A stretch of 64,000 nt of DNA from Helicobacter_J cappadocius. GTDB lineage: Bacteria > Campylobacterota > Campylobacteria > Campylobacterales > Helicobacteraceae. Shown here piece by piece: positions 7,891 to 15,586 of the stretch. Position numbers and translations under genes: made by a program. Below the pieces are notes generated by a model. That model did not search any database. It saw nothing but the letters and a program-made list of their open reading frames with translations, and was not told the origin of the DNA. The stretch covers positions 1 to 64,000 of the forward strand of contig NZ_JAUPEV010000010.1 of the NCBI RefSeq assembly GCF_030686155.1, given 5' to 3'. The stretch's first letter is position 1. Each line of letters begins with the position of its first letter.

Positions 7891-9609
7891 ATGAAAGTTG
7901 CAGAAATAATGGTCGAAGTTTTGGCAAATGCAGGAGTGCAAAGATGCTATGGGATTGTAGGTGATACACTCAATCATTTTACCGATGCTATTTATCATAG
8001 CAAAAAAATACAATGGATTCATATGAGACACGAAGAAGCAGGAGGTTTTGCAGCTGGAGCTGATGCACTTATAACAAAAAAACCAACTGCTTGTGCAGGT
8101 TCTTGCGGTCCTGGAAGTTTGCATTTTATCAACTCTTTGATGGATGCAGGACGTAACCGTGCTCCTGTGATATTGATAGCTAGTCAGCTTGATGTTCAAA
8201 ACTTGGGAACACATTTTCCTCAAGAAGTTGATTTTAAAAAAATCTATGAAAGTTTTGCAGTTTATTGTGAGCAGATAAATACCCCAGAGGAAGCTCAATA
8301 TATTATGACTATGGCGGTTCAAAATGCCATCAACAAAAGGGGAGTTGCTGTAGTAATAATGCCTGTAAATATAAGCGTACAATCTGCGCAATATGATCCA
8401 AATATGAAAATCCATTTACCAAATCCAGTGTTTTGCCCTAACGAAGATGAAATCAAGGAGATTGTCAGTTTGATTTCTAAGGGTAAAAAGGTTGGCATAT
8501 ATGCTGGAGCAGGTGTCGAAGGAGCACATGATGAGCTTGTGAAATTTGCTGAAAAGATCAAAGCACCTATAGCCCACAGTGCAAGATCAAAAGATTTTGT
8601 GGAATATGATAATCCGTATAATATGGGTATGACAGGGCTTGTGGGGGTCAAATCAGGCTTTGATATGATGAATGAATGTGATGTGTTATTGGTGTTGGGA
8701 TCGGATTTGGCATGGAGGCAGTTTTATCCACAAAAGGCTGTGATTATTCAAGTAGATAATGATTGTTCTCATCTTGGACGCAGATGTAATCCAAAAATTG
8801 CTGTTTTAGGAGATGTGAAGCATACATTAAAAAAACTTATAGAAGCAGTGAGTGAAAAAACTGATAGGAGCTTCTTAGATCATTGTCTGAAGATAAAAGA
8901 AGAAACAGATAAAAAATTACTAAAAGACACACAAGCCCCCTCTGGCGATATAATACATCCGCAATTCCTTACAGGGCTTATTGATAAATACGCTCCAAAA
9001 GACGCGCTTTTTGCAGCTGATGGAGGTTCTCCGATGGTCTGGGCATTGCGTTATTTGACAGGGACAAGAGAACGTCGTATTTTTACATCATTATTGCATG
9101 GAACGATGGCGAATGCTATGCCGATGTGCTTGGGACTAAAAAAGGCATTTCCAAATAAAGAAGTGATTTCTTTTTCAGGAGATGGTGGATTAGCTATGTT
9201 GCTTGGAGATTTGCTCAGTGCCATTCAAGAAAATATACCCATCAAGGTTGTGGTTTTTAATAATTCATCTTTGAATTTTGTTGAACTTGAACAAAAAGTA
9301 GAAGGGCTTTTGGACAATTATACAGATCTAAAAAATCCATCTTTTGCCGATCTTAGCAGGGTTATAGGATTTGATTCTTGGAGGGTTGAAAAAAGTTCAG
9401 ATTTAGAAGAAAATGTAAAAAATTTTTTTAATACTAAAAAACCGGCCTTATTGGATGTTGTAGTCAATCCTAAAGAACTCGTAATGCCTCCAAAAGTTGA
9501 ATTATCCGAAGTTGCACACTTTGCACTTTATTCAGCAAAGGCACTTATTGCAGGTAGAGCAAATGATGTTGAGGAACTGATAAAAACAAATATCAACAAG
9601 CTTATTTGA
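7891..9609 (+). CDS. poxB: pyruvate:quinone oxidoreductase (pyruvate oxidase) PoxB
   Basis: Thiamine-diphosphate and FAD enzyme that decarboxylates pyruvate to acetate and CO2 and feeds electrons to quinone at the inner membrane. The 572-residue sequence aligns along its whole length with E. coli PoxB: RHEEAGGFAAGADA near 47 (catalytic Glu), CAGSCGPGSLH near 68, a central FAD domain with EYDNPYNMGMTGL near 233, and the TPP/Mg motif SGDGGLAMLLGD near 429 ending with NN. The tail (LYSAKALIAGRANDVEELI) resembles the E. coli lipid-binding C-terminus. ATG 7891 follows TAGGAG. Helicobacters normally use pyruvate:flavodoxin oxidoreductase, so PoxB would be an additional, CoA-independent route. Confidence 0.93.
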   Translation: MKVAEIMVEVLANAGVQRCYGIVGDTLNHFTDAIYHSKKIQWIHMRHEEAGGFAAGADALITKKPTACAGSCGPGSLHFINSLMDAGRNRAPVILIASQLDVQNLGTHFPQEVDFKKIYESFAVYCEQINTPEEAQYIMTMAVQNAINKRGVAVVIMPVNISVQSAQYDPNMKIHLPNPVFCPNEDEIKEIVSLISKGKKVGIYAGAGVEGAHDELVKFAEKIKAPIAHSARSKDFVEYDNPYNMGMTGLVGVKSGFDMMNECDVLLVLGSDLAWRQFYPQKAVIIQVDNDCSHLGRRCNPKIAVLGDVKHTLKKLIEAVSEKTDRSFLDHCLKIKEETDKKLLKDTQAPSGDIIHPQFLTGLIDKYAPKDALFAADGGSPMVWALRYLTGTRERRIFTSLLHGTMANAMPMCLGLKKAFPNKEVISFSGDGGLAMLLGDLLSAIQENIPIKVVVFNNSSLNFVELEQKVEGLLDNYTDLKNPSFADLSRVIGFDSWRVEKSSDLEENVKNFFNTKKPALLDVVVNPKELVMPPKVELSEVAHFALYSAKALIAGRANDVEELIKTNINKLI

Positions 9610-9634
9610 CAAATGTGATTATTTTTTAAACAAT

Positions 9635-9692
9635 CCCTGTTTAAGTTTTTTTTGGATATATTTCCAAAAAAGACCAAATAAAAACAGGGTGG
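9635..9692 (+). promoter_or_regulatory. nested hairpin that could mask the ribosome site of the UbiA-like gene
   Basis: An outer inverted repeat (CCCTGTTT 9635-9642, AAACAGGG 9682-9689) encloses an inner one (TTTTTTGGA 9648-9656, TCCAAAAAA 9663-9671). The 3' arm of the outer stem overlaps AGGGTGG (9686-9692), the ribosome site for GTG 9699. A TTGACA at 9606-9611 with AACAAT at 9629-9634 (17-nt gap) is a possible promoter just before it. A regulatory role is inferred. Confidence 0.4.
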
Positions 9693-9698
9693 TTTTTC

Positions 9699-10577
9699 GT
9701 GAGTATTTTGAATGTTCTGCATTTAATGAGATTTCATCAATATATCAAGAACTTTTTTATTTTCATTCCGGCATTTTTTAGTTTCAAGTTTTTTGATGAG
9801 AACTCTATTTGCAATTCTTTGATCGCTTTTGTAGCATTTTGTTTGTGTGCAAGTGCGATTTATATCATCAATGACATTATAGATGCACCCTCAGATCGTA
9901 TCCATCCTAGTAAATCTAAGCGCCCCATCGCTAGTGGAAAAATAAAACCTAAAGTTGCCTTGTTTTTCGCAATGATTTTTTTGGTGCTTAGCATTTTTAT
10001 TTTGATATATTTGCTTCCTGAAGTGATTTTTCCGGTTGTAGTTTATGTTGTGATTAACTTACTCTACACCCTCAAACTCAAACATGTCCCTATAGTAGAT
10101 ATTTTTATCATCGCTAGTGGCTTTGTGATACGGCTATTTGTTGGTGCATTAGCAGTGAATGTTCCCTTGTCTGAATGGATTATTGTGATGACATTTTTAT
10201 TGGCATTATTTTTGGCTTTGGCAAAAAGACGCGATGATGTGATTTTATACGAGAGTAGTGGTGAGAAAATGCGCAAGGTTGTTGATGGTTACAATCTACA
10301 ATTTTTGGATATTGCTATGGCCATTAGTGGCTCAATAGTTATGATTGCATATATATTATGGAGTATTTCTGCAGAAGTAAAACTTAGGCTTCATAGCGAT
10401 TATTTGTATCTCACGAGTATATTTGTTTTGGCAGGAATATTTCGATATATGCAGATTGCTTTTGTAGAAAAAAAGAGCGGGAATCCAAGCAAAATAGTTC
10501 TGCAGGATAGATTTTTGCAAGGAGTGATTTTGTGTTGGCTAGTTAGCTTTTGGATATTAATGTATATGAGGGGTTAG
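9699..10577 (+). CDS. UbiA-family prenyltransferase, decaprenyl-phosphate phosphoribosyltransferase-like
   Basis: Membrane enzyme of 292 residues with about eight to nine hydrophobic segments. The two Asp-rich UbiA motifs are present: NDIIDAPSDRIHPSKSKRP near residue 61 and a second around AKRRDDVILYESSGE near 170-184. The pattern ND..D...D..HP.K..RPIASG is that of 5-phosphoribose-1-diphosphate:polyprenyl-phosphate transferases (mycobacterial Rv3806c/UbiA). Family knowledge says it moves phosphoribose from PRPP onto undecaprenyl phosphate, the first step to a lipid-linked ribose or arabinose donor. Start is GTG 9699 after AGGGTGG; an in-frame ATG at codon 10 is less likely. It heads the cluster to 15456. 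Confidence 0.82.
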   Translation: MSILNVLHLMRFHQYIKNFFIFIPAFFSFKFFDENSICNSLIAFVAFCLCASAIYIINDIIDAPSDRIHPSKSKRPIASGKIKPKVALFFAMIFLVLSIFILIYLLPEVIFPVVVYVVINLLYTLKLKHVPIVDIFIIASGFVIRLFVGALAVNVPLSEWIIVMTFLLALFLALAKRRDDVILYESSGEKMRKVVDGYNLQFLDIAMAISGSIVMIAYILWSISAEVKLRLHSDYLYLTSIFVLAGIFRYMQIAFVEKKSGNPSKIVLQDRFLQGVILCWLVSFWILMYMRG

Positions 10578-10578
10578 A

Positions 10579-10809
10579 ATGTTTTTGGAAAACTTGAAAG
10601 ACAAGATGATTTATGTATTGATGTTGCTTGTTTTGGGCTTTTTTGCCTATATGGGATATCAGTATATGGATATTCAGTTTTTGCCTACTACTCTTAAAAG
10701 ATGACTCAATATCTGCAAAAACACTTAGGGAATTGCAGACAAATCACAGGTGCAATCATCAGGAGATTTTGTTATTTTTGTAAAAAACAATAAAAAAGAG
10801 AATAGGTGA
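10579..10809 (+). pseudogene. small membrane protein gene with two compensating frame breaks
   Basis: ATG 10579 opens MFLENLKDKMIY and one hydrophobic membrane segment, then stops at TGA 10702-10704. The +1 frame continues sensibly from about 10700 (DDSISAKTLRELQ), and the original frame resumes from about 10735 (ADKSQVQSSGDFVIFVKNN) to TGA 10807-10809, which overlaps the next gene's ATG 10809 as TGATG. The preserved coupled stop and protein-like composition in each segment suggest one roughly 76-residue gene broken by two nearby indels (about 10694-10700 and 10725-10735), or two sequencing errors. The alternative is an intact 41-residue peptide (10579-10704) followed by non-coding DNA. Confidence 0.45.
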
Positions 10810-11987
10810 TGGAAATTTTAGATAAAACGAAAATATTTTTGTTAGATGTGTTTAATAAATATAGATGGGTCTTTTTGATAATTTTTGTTCTGATTGCAGT
10901 TAAAAGTATTTATCAAAGTATAATCTTGTCTATGGGTAGTAGCTTGGATATGCAGTGGTATCCGGCACTTCAGTATTGGGGGATGGGGGATTTTACTCAC
11001 TCTATCAATCCTTATTTGGCTCGTTTAAATGGAGATACTTTTATGTCTCAAGATCCAAATTATGCACCATTGCTTTATGTATTGATGTATCCATTTGCCT
11101 TGATGGATTTTACTAGTGCAAAAATATCTTTTGCCATTTTTAGTATCACCTGTTTTTTTGCAACCATGTGGTTGTTCTATCGAAATAAAGTCAATCTAGC
11201 ATTTTTGTTGCTTATAGGTATTTTTGTTTTATTTGGATATACATTTGGAAATGTTATTGCCAATGGTCAGTTAGCGATAATCTTAGGGTTTTTTCTCTCA
11301 CTGGGATATTTTTATCGTAAGAGTCCCATTGTTTTGAGTTTGTGTTTGAGTATTGTATTTGTAAAATATTCTTTTGGAATCCCTATTTTGCTTGGATTTT
11401 TCTTAGCGGGTTATCGAAAAGAAACAATCTTGGCAGGATTTATCAATCTAGCATTTGTGATATTATTTGCATTTCAATTCAATATAAGCATTTTACAGTC
11501 TTTGCTTTTGCCACTAAAAGTTTCAGCACAAGCCACAGGGGTAGGACCTTCAGATTTGATGAGTTTATCTAGAATTCTATTTGATGGGGCTTTATTTATG
11601 GTTTCAAATCCATTTTTATACATGATTGGGTTTGTGTATGGTTTGTATGTCTATATATGTTTTAGATTATCCCCCCCCCCCAGCAATATCATCAGTTCTT
11701 CTATTTTGCTATCCTTATCGACCTTCTATCATTTAGGATATGATCATTATATGTTTTTTTTGGCTGCAATGATCGCAAAAGAGCGGCTTAAAAGCACAGA
11801 TTTTTCGATGGTTTTTTTGGTAACATTAGCATTATTTTTGTGGCTTGGATCTAGGGTGCAAAAGTTTCTTCCAGATGGTTATTTTTGGGCGATGAATATG
11901 GGAGTTGTATTTTGCTCTATTATGAGTGCAATGATCTTAATATCAGTATTTTGGATACTTTTGGGAAGAAATAAACAAGGAATTTGA
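10809..11987 (+). CDS. GT87-like (DUF2029) polytopic glycosyltransferase with a C11 tract
   Basis: Polytopic membrane protein (392 residues, about ten hydrophobic segments) resembling GT-C glycosyltransferases of family GT87, which take sugars from polyprenyl-phosphate on the periplasmic side. Supporting marks are an acidic site soon after the first membrane segment (LDMQWYPALQYW), a YAPLLYVLMYP segment near residue 94 and NVIANGQLAIILG near 154, the N-GQ signature of these proteins. A run of 11 C (11671-11681) lies at about codon 288; the present length keeps the frame open to 11987, so this copy is ON. ATG 10809 is preferred over GTG 10806 because it overlaps the upstream stop. It ends 1 bp before the next gene. 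Confidence 0.72.
   Translation: MEILDKTKIFLLDVFNKYRWVFLIIFVLIAVKSIYQSIILSMGSSLDMQWYPALQYWGMGDFTHSINPYLARLNGDTFMSQDPNYAPLLYVLMYPFALMDFTSAKISFAIFSITCFFATMWLFYRNKVNLAFLLLIGIFVLFGYTFGNVIANGQLAIILGFFLSLGYFYRKSPIVLSLCLSIVFVKYSFGIPILLGFFLAGYRKETILAGFINLAFVILFAFQFNISILQSLLLPLKVSAQATGVGPSDLMSLSRILFDGALFMVSNPFLYMIGFVYGLYVYICFRLSPPPSNIISSSILLSLSTFYHLGYDHYMFFLAAMIAKERLKSTDFSMVFLVTLALFLWLGSRVQKFLPDGYFWAMNMGVVFCSIMSAMILISVFWILLGRNKQGI
11671..11681 (+). repeat. poly-C tract (C11) inside the GT87-like gene
   Basis: Eleven consecutive C in an otherwise AT-rich gene. Such tracts in Helicobacter and Campylobacter surface-glycan genes mutate by slipped-strand mispairing. One base gained or lost would drop the last quarter of the protein. 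Confidence 0.9.
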
Positions 11988-11988
11988 A

Positions 11989-13518
11989 ATGAATTTAGAC
12001 ATAGAAAAACAAAAGAGTGATTATTTTATTTTGGGGAGTGTATTGTATATATTTTTATTTTTATTTGCAACAAATATGTTATTTCCTCCACAAAGTGATG
12101 ATTTTGATGCGTATTATCAAGCCTTAAATGGTATAGATAGTGCGATAAAATCTTATCTTACATGGAATTCAAGATTTGGAGATTTGATTTATGTAGGGTT
12201 TTTGGCTAAATATAATGCGAGTATTTATTTTGATGGTTTTATTTCTATTATGGAAACAGGGTTTTTTCTAGCTTTTTTTGTTCTTGTATTTGGTCGATTA
12301 CCAAAAAATAGCTTTGATAGCCTAATTTTATTTTTAAGTTTATTTTTCATTCTTTTTTTTACAGCTTTTGGGTCTGATTTTTTGTGGGGAAGTGGAGTTT
12401 TAAATAATCTCCTTGGTGTCTTATTGATTATGTTGTGCTTAATCCCCTATAGAATGTTTTGGAGTTCCTATTTTGAAGGAAAATTGCAGACAAAAAATTT
12501 TTCACTTATCTATACTATTTTATTTTTTTTATTGAATTTTTTCGCTGGGTGGTGTACTGAGCTAGGTGGTATTATTACTATAGCGGCTCAAATTTGTTTT
12601 TTATTTTTTGCACTTTTTGTCGCTAAAGTCAAACTTCCTTCTTGGTATTATGTGGGTATTGCTGGATTTTTGATAGGGTATTGTGTTTTATATTTTTCTC
12701 CTGGTCCTAGAATAAGAGCAATCAATTCTCCAGAATTCCTTAGTATAGCGGAGTTTTTAAAACTTTCTTTTGTAGATAAAATGAAGCGATTTTATCTAGC
12801 TATCAATGCTTATTACTCAAATATATTTGTTGTTTCTCTTTTGAGTATTTTGCTTTATTTTTTGATAAAAAATCTAAAATCAAAATCCAATAAAATCATA
12901 TTATGGATAGGTTTTGTTCTCTTTAGTGTTGTTTTTTTAGTGCTTGGAAGGCATCTGCCCCATACATTCTTTTTTCTGTTTTGTTTTTTTGTGATTTTGT
13001 GGTGTTGTTATTTTTCATATAAAAATAAAAGTGAAGATTTCAAATATTTATTTATCGTATTTTTATTGTATTGTTTTTGGATTGTGGGTGGATTAGCATT
13101 GGTGCAGATTCCAAATATTCCCAATAGAACAAGATTGTTTAGTGATATGATATTATTTTCTATAATGATTTTTTCTTTTATTAAAATATATGATTTATTA
13201 GATGCTAGATGGAGGAGATTTTTGGCTTCTTTGGTTATATTTGTGAGTGTTTCTTATAGCGTTTTTGTCGAAATACAGTATCTCAAACATAGAATCAGAT
13301 GGGAAAATATGATTTCTTATATTGAGCAAGAAAAAATCAAAGGTAACAAGCATATTATCATAGATGGAAGGGTTTTTGAGAGTTTGTATAAAAACTTTGG
13401 AGATTATGCTGATCCGGGATTCGATCCAGATAAATGGCCAAATGGTATGTATGCACATCGCTTTGGAGTGGATACTTTTCAAATATCAGATAGCAAAGAA
13501 AGGATTTTAAATGATTAA
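11989..13518 (+). CDS. polytopic membrane protein, DUF6056-like putative GT-C glycosyltransferase
   Basis: A 509-residue integral membrane protein with about eleven hydrophobic segments and a C-terminal soluble tail of some 80 residues. The N-terminus after the first membrane span has PPQSDDFDAYY near residue 34 and WNSRFGDL near 59, an acidic pair plus Asn-x-Arg-Phe arrangement seen in DUF6056-type GT-C proteins; FLWGSGVLNNL near 131 also fits. I infer a lipid-linked-sugar-dependent glycosyltransferase or polymerase, by resemblance only. It starts 1 bp after the GT87-like gene and overlaps the following SMR gene by 8 bp, so it belongs to the same operon. Confidence 0.6.
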   Translation: MNLDIEKQKSDYFILGSVLYIFLFLFATNMLFPPQSDDFDAYYQALNGIDSAIKSYLTWNSRFGDLIYVGFLAKYNASIYFDGFISIMETGFFLAFFVLVFGRLPKNSFDSLILFLSLFFILFFTAFGSDFLWGSGVLNNLLGVLLIMLCLIPYRMFWSSYFEGKLQTKNFSLIYTILFFLLNFFAGWCTELGGIITIAAQICFLFFALFVAKVKLPSWYYVGIAGFLIGYCVLYFSPGPRIRAINSPEFLSIAEFLKLSFVDKMKRFYLAINAYYSNIFVVSLLSILLYFLIKNLKSKSNKIILWIGFVLFSVVFLVLGRHLPHTFFFLFCFFVILWCCYFSYKNKSEDFKYLFIVFLLYCFWIVGGLALVQIPNIPNRTRLFSDMILFSIMIFSFIKIYDLLDARWRRFLASLVIFVSVSYSVFVEIQYLKHRIRWENMISYIEQEKIKGNKHIIIDGRVFESLYKNFGDYADPGFDPDKWPNGMYAHRFGVDTFQISDSKERILND

Positions 13519-13873
13519 GTTTATCCCTATTATTTTATTTTCTGTTGCCTTAAATGCTTTTGCACAGATTTTTATCAAAAAAGGAATGATGTCGCTTGGT
13601 TCGCTTTCTGTAAGTATGGATTTTATCCTCAGAGGATTGGGGAATTTTTATCTTTGGATGGGAATGTTATGTTATGCTATCAGCGTATTGTCTTGGATGG
13701 TTGTCCTCTCAAAGGTCAATGTAAGCATAGCGTATCCATTTTTGAGTTTGGGATTTATTTTTTCTGCAATTGTTGCTTATTATGCTTTTGGAGAGCCTTT
13801 GACGCTTTATAAAATCATCGGTATTGCACTTATTTGTGCCGGACTTTTCTTTTTGACTATTTCTAAGGGATAA
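13511..13873 (+). CDS. EamA/SMR-type small transporter, ArnE/ArnF-like flippase subunit
   Basis: A 120-residue protein with four hydrophobic segments, the size and layout of small multidrug resistance and ArnE/ArnF proteins. It has the early Asn-Ala-x-x-Q-x-x-x-K pattern (ALNAFAQIFIKKGM) found in such proteins and the VSIAYPFLSLGFIF helix (residues 73-86) typical of the fold. Given its neighbours (lipid-linked pentose synthesis and two GT-C-like enzymes), a role in moving a polyprenyl-phosphate sugar across the inner membrane is more likely than drug efflux; this is contextual inference. The gene overlaps its upstream neighbour by 8 bp and ends 2 bp before the epimerase gene. Confidence 0.72.
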   Translation: MIKFIPIILFSVALNAFAQIFIKKGMMSLGSLSVSMDFILRGLGNFYLWMGMLCYAISVLSWMVVLSKVNVSIAYPFLSLGFIFSAIVAYYAFGEPLTLYKIIGIALICAGLFFLTISKG

Positions 13874-13875
13874 AA

Positions 13876-14847
13876 ATGCGCTATATTATCGTTGGCGGAG
13901 CTGGATTTTTAGGTCAATATATCGTGGATTTGATCTCTGAAAAACTTGCAAAGAACGATCAAATTATTATATTAGATATTTCAAAGCCAAAAAAACTTCC
14001 CTTTGGGACAAATTTTTTTTGCATAGATATTACTAAAAAGATTGATTTTGAATTTTTACGCGATGATGTTGTTGTTCATCTTGCAGCTAGGCAATACCAT
14101 CTAAAACCACCTAGAAAAAATAGAAGAGAATATTTTTTTGATACCAATGTCTTAGGAACAAAAAATCTATTAGAGAAGATGGAAAAAGATGGTTGCAATA
14201 AAATGATTTATTTTAGCACTGATATGGTTTATGGTAAGCCTGAATATTTACCCATAAATTCACGCCATTGCAAAAACCCCTTTGGAGAGTATGGTAAAAG
14301 TAAGCTTGAGTGTGAAAGACTTTGCGAACACTATCGCAAAAAGGGTTTTAGTATCACTATTTTCCGTCCGCGTATGATAGTAGGGAAGGGTAGATTTGGG
14401 ATTTTGATAAAATTATTTAAGTTAATGGAGATGGGATTGCCCATACCAATGATTGGAAGTGGAAATAACTGTTACCAGATGGTGAGCGTGAGAGATTGTG
14501 CTAGTGCTATTTGGTTGGCATTGCAAAAAGGTATCCCCAATGTCGAGCTTAATCTAGGAAGCAAAAATCCACCAAAGGTAAAAGATTTACTCAAAAAAAT
14601 GGTCGCACAAACGGGTTCTAAATCTTGGGTAATACCAACTTATGGAAGGTTTGTAAAATATACTTTAGGTTTTTTAGGTTTTTTGGGATTAGAGATCATG
14701 TATAAAGAACAATATAAAATCGCTGATGAGGAATATGTGGTGGATATTACTGAAGCTAGAGATATTTTGGGTTGGGAACCAATGCAAGAAGATGGAGATA
14801 TGTTGATAGAGGCCTATAATGAATACAAAGCATCAAAAGAAAAATAA
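13876..14847 (+). CDS. NAD(P)-dependent epimerase/dehydratase (extended SDR)
   Basis: Cytosolic nucleotide-sugar or lipid-sugar modifying enzyme of 323 residues. The Rossmann motif is VGGAGFLG (residues 6-13); the catalytic triad region shows FSTDMVYG near 115 and YGKSK (Tyr/Lys) near 138; FRPRMIVGKGRFG near 158 is the usual substrate-side loop. It lacks the long C-terminal membrane anchor of some LPS epimerases but has a hydrophobic FLGFLGL stretch near 270. In the mycobacterial arabinose pathway the ribose-to-arabinose step needs an SDR (DprE2) plus a flavin oxidase (DprE1); no DprE1-like gene is visible here, so the product sugar is unknown. Confidence 0.78.
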   Translation: MRYIIVGGAGFLGQYIVDLISEKLAKNDQIIILDISKPKKLPFGTNFFCIDITKKIDFEFLRDDVVVHLAARQYHLKPPRKNRREYFFDTNVLGTKNLLEKMEKDGCNKMIYFSTDMVYGKPEYLPINSRHCKNPFGEYGKSKLECERLCEHYRKKGFSITIFRPRMIVGKGRFGILIKLFKLMEMGLPIPMIGSGNNCYQMVSVRDCASAIWLALQKGIPNVELNLGSKNPPKVKDLLKKMVAQTGSKSWVIPTYGRFVKYTLGFLGFLGLEIMYKEQYKIADEEYVVDITEARDILGWEPMQEDGDMLIEAYNEYKASKEK

Positions 14848-14859
14848 GAAAAATAAAAA

Positions 14860-15456
14860 ATGAAACAAAACATAGCTTTTTTTGATTTTGATGGAACTAT
14901 TACTCGCAGAGATAGCCTGTTTTTATTTGTCAAATTTTTAGTAGGACACAGGAAATTTTATTGGGGTATTTTGATTCATTTGCATATTTTATTGGGATAT
15001 TTGATGGGGGTATTAAAAAACTCCTATGCAAAAGAGAGATTGAGTGAATATTTTTTCAAAGGCTATGAGGGCAAGGAGTTTTTAATTGAATGTGAGAAGT
15101 TTCTGACAATTCTAAAAACAACACTCAAAGATTCTGCTCTTGAAAGGCTGTATTGGCACAAACAGCAAGGAGATAAAATTGTTTTGGTTAGTGCCAGTTT
15201 TGAAGAATATCTTATTCCCTTGTGTAGAGAGCTTCAGATAGATTGTATTGGGACGGCTCTGGAGGTCAAAAATGCAAAGCTTACAGGAAGATTTGCATGT
15301 GCTAATTGCTATGGAAAAGAAAAATCAATCAGAATTCAAAATAAGTATGATTTAAAAGACTATGCGAAAATTTATGCTTATGGGGATAGCAGTGGCGATA
15401 AAGAGATGTTAGCATTAGCATCTATAGAGAATAGATTTTATAAATTTTTCAAATAA
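14860..15456 (+). CDS. HAD-IB family phosphatase (SerB-like)
   Basis: Haloacid dehalogenase superfamily hydrolase, 198 residues, with the nucleophile motif FDFDGTIT (residues 8-15), motif II VLVSASFEEYL near 108 and the acidic motif YGDSSGDKEML near 171. The cap (residues 20-90) is partly hydrophobic (FYWGILIHLHILLGYLMG), suggesting membrane contact. In a cluster with a DPPR-synthase-like enzyme the natural candidate reaction is removal of the 5-phosphate from polyprenyl-phosphoryl-5-phosphoribose, a step needed before the sugar can be used as donor; this is inferred from context. Last gene of the cluster. Confidence 0.75.
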   Translation: MKQNIAFFDFDGTITRRDSLFLFVKFLVGHRKFYWGILIHLHILLGYLMGVLKNSYAKERLSEYFFKGYEGKEFLIECEKFLTILKTTLKDSALERLYWHKQQGDKIVLVSASFEEYLIPLCRELQIDCIGTALEVKNAKLTGRFACANCYGKEKSIRIQNKYDLKDYAKIYAYGDSSGDKEMLALASIENRFYKFFK

Positions 15457-15586
15457 AAGAATGTATAAAACTTCGTATTTTCTATGCAGTTAGCATTAAT
15501 TTTGTGATTATTTGGGTAAAATCTCAAAATTTTAAAAAAGCTAATACGATTTATTTGACATCAAGAGATATGAAAAAGGGTAGAAA

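Noticed and set aside
7879..8415. 178-residue minus-strand ORF inside poxB
   Set aside because: Cys/His/Ser-rich translation with no domain pattern, fully inside a clear poxB coding frame.
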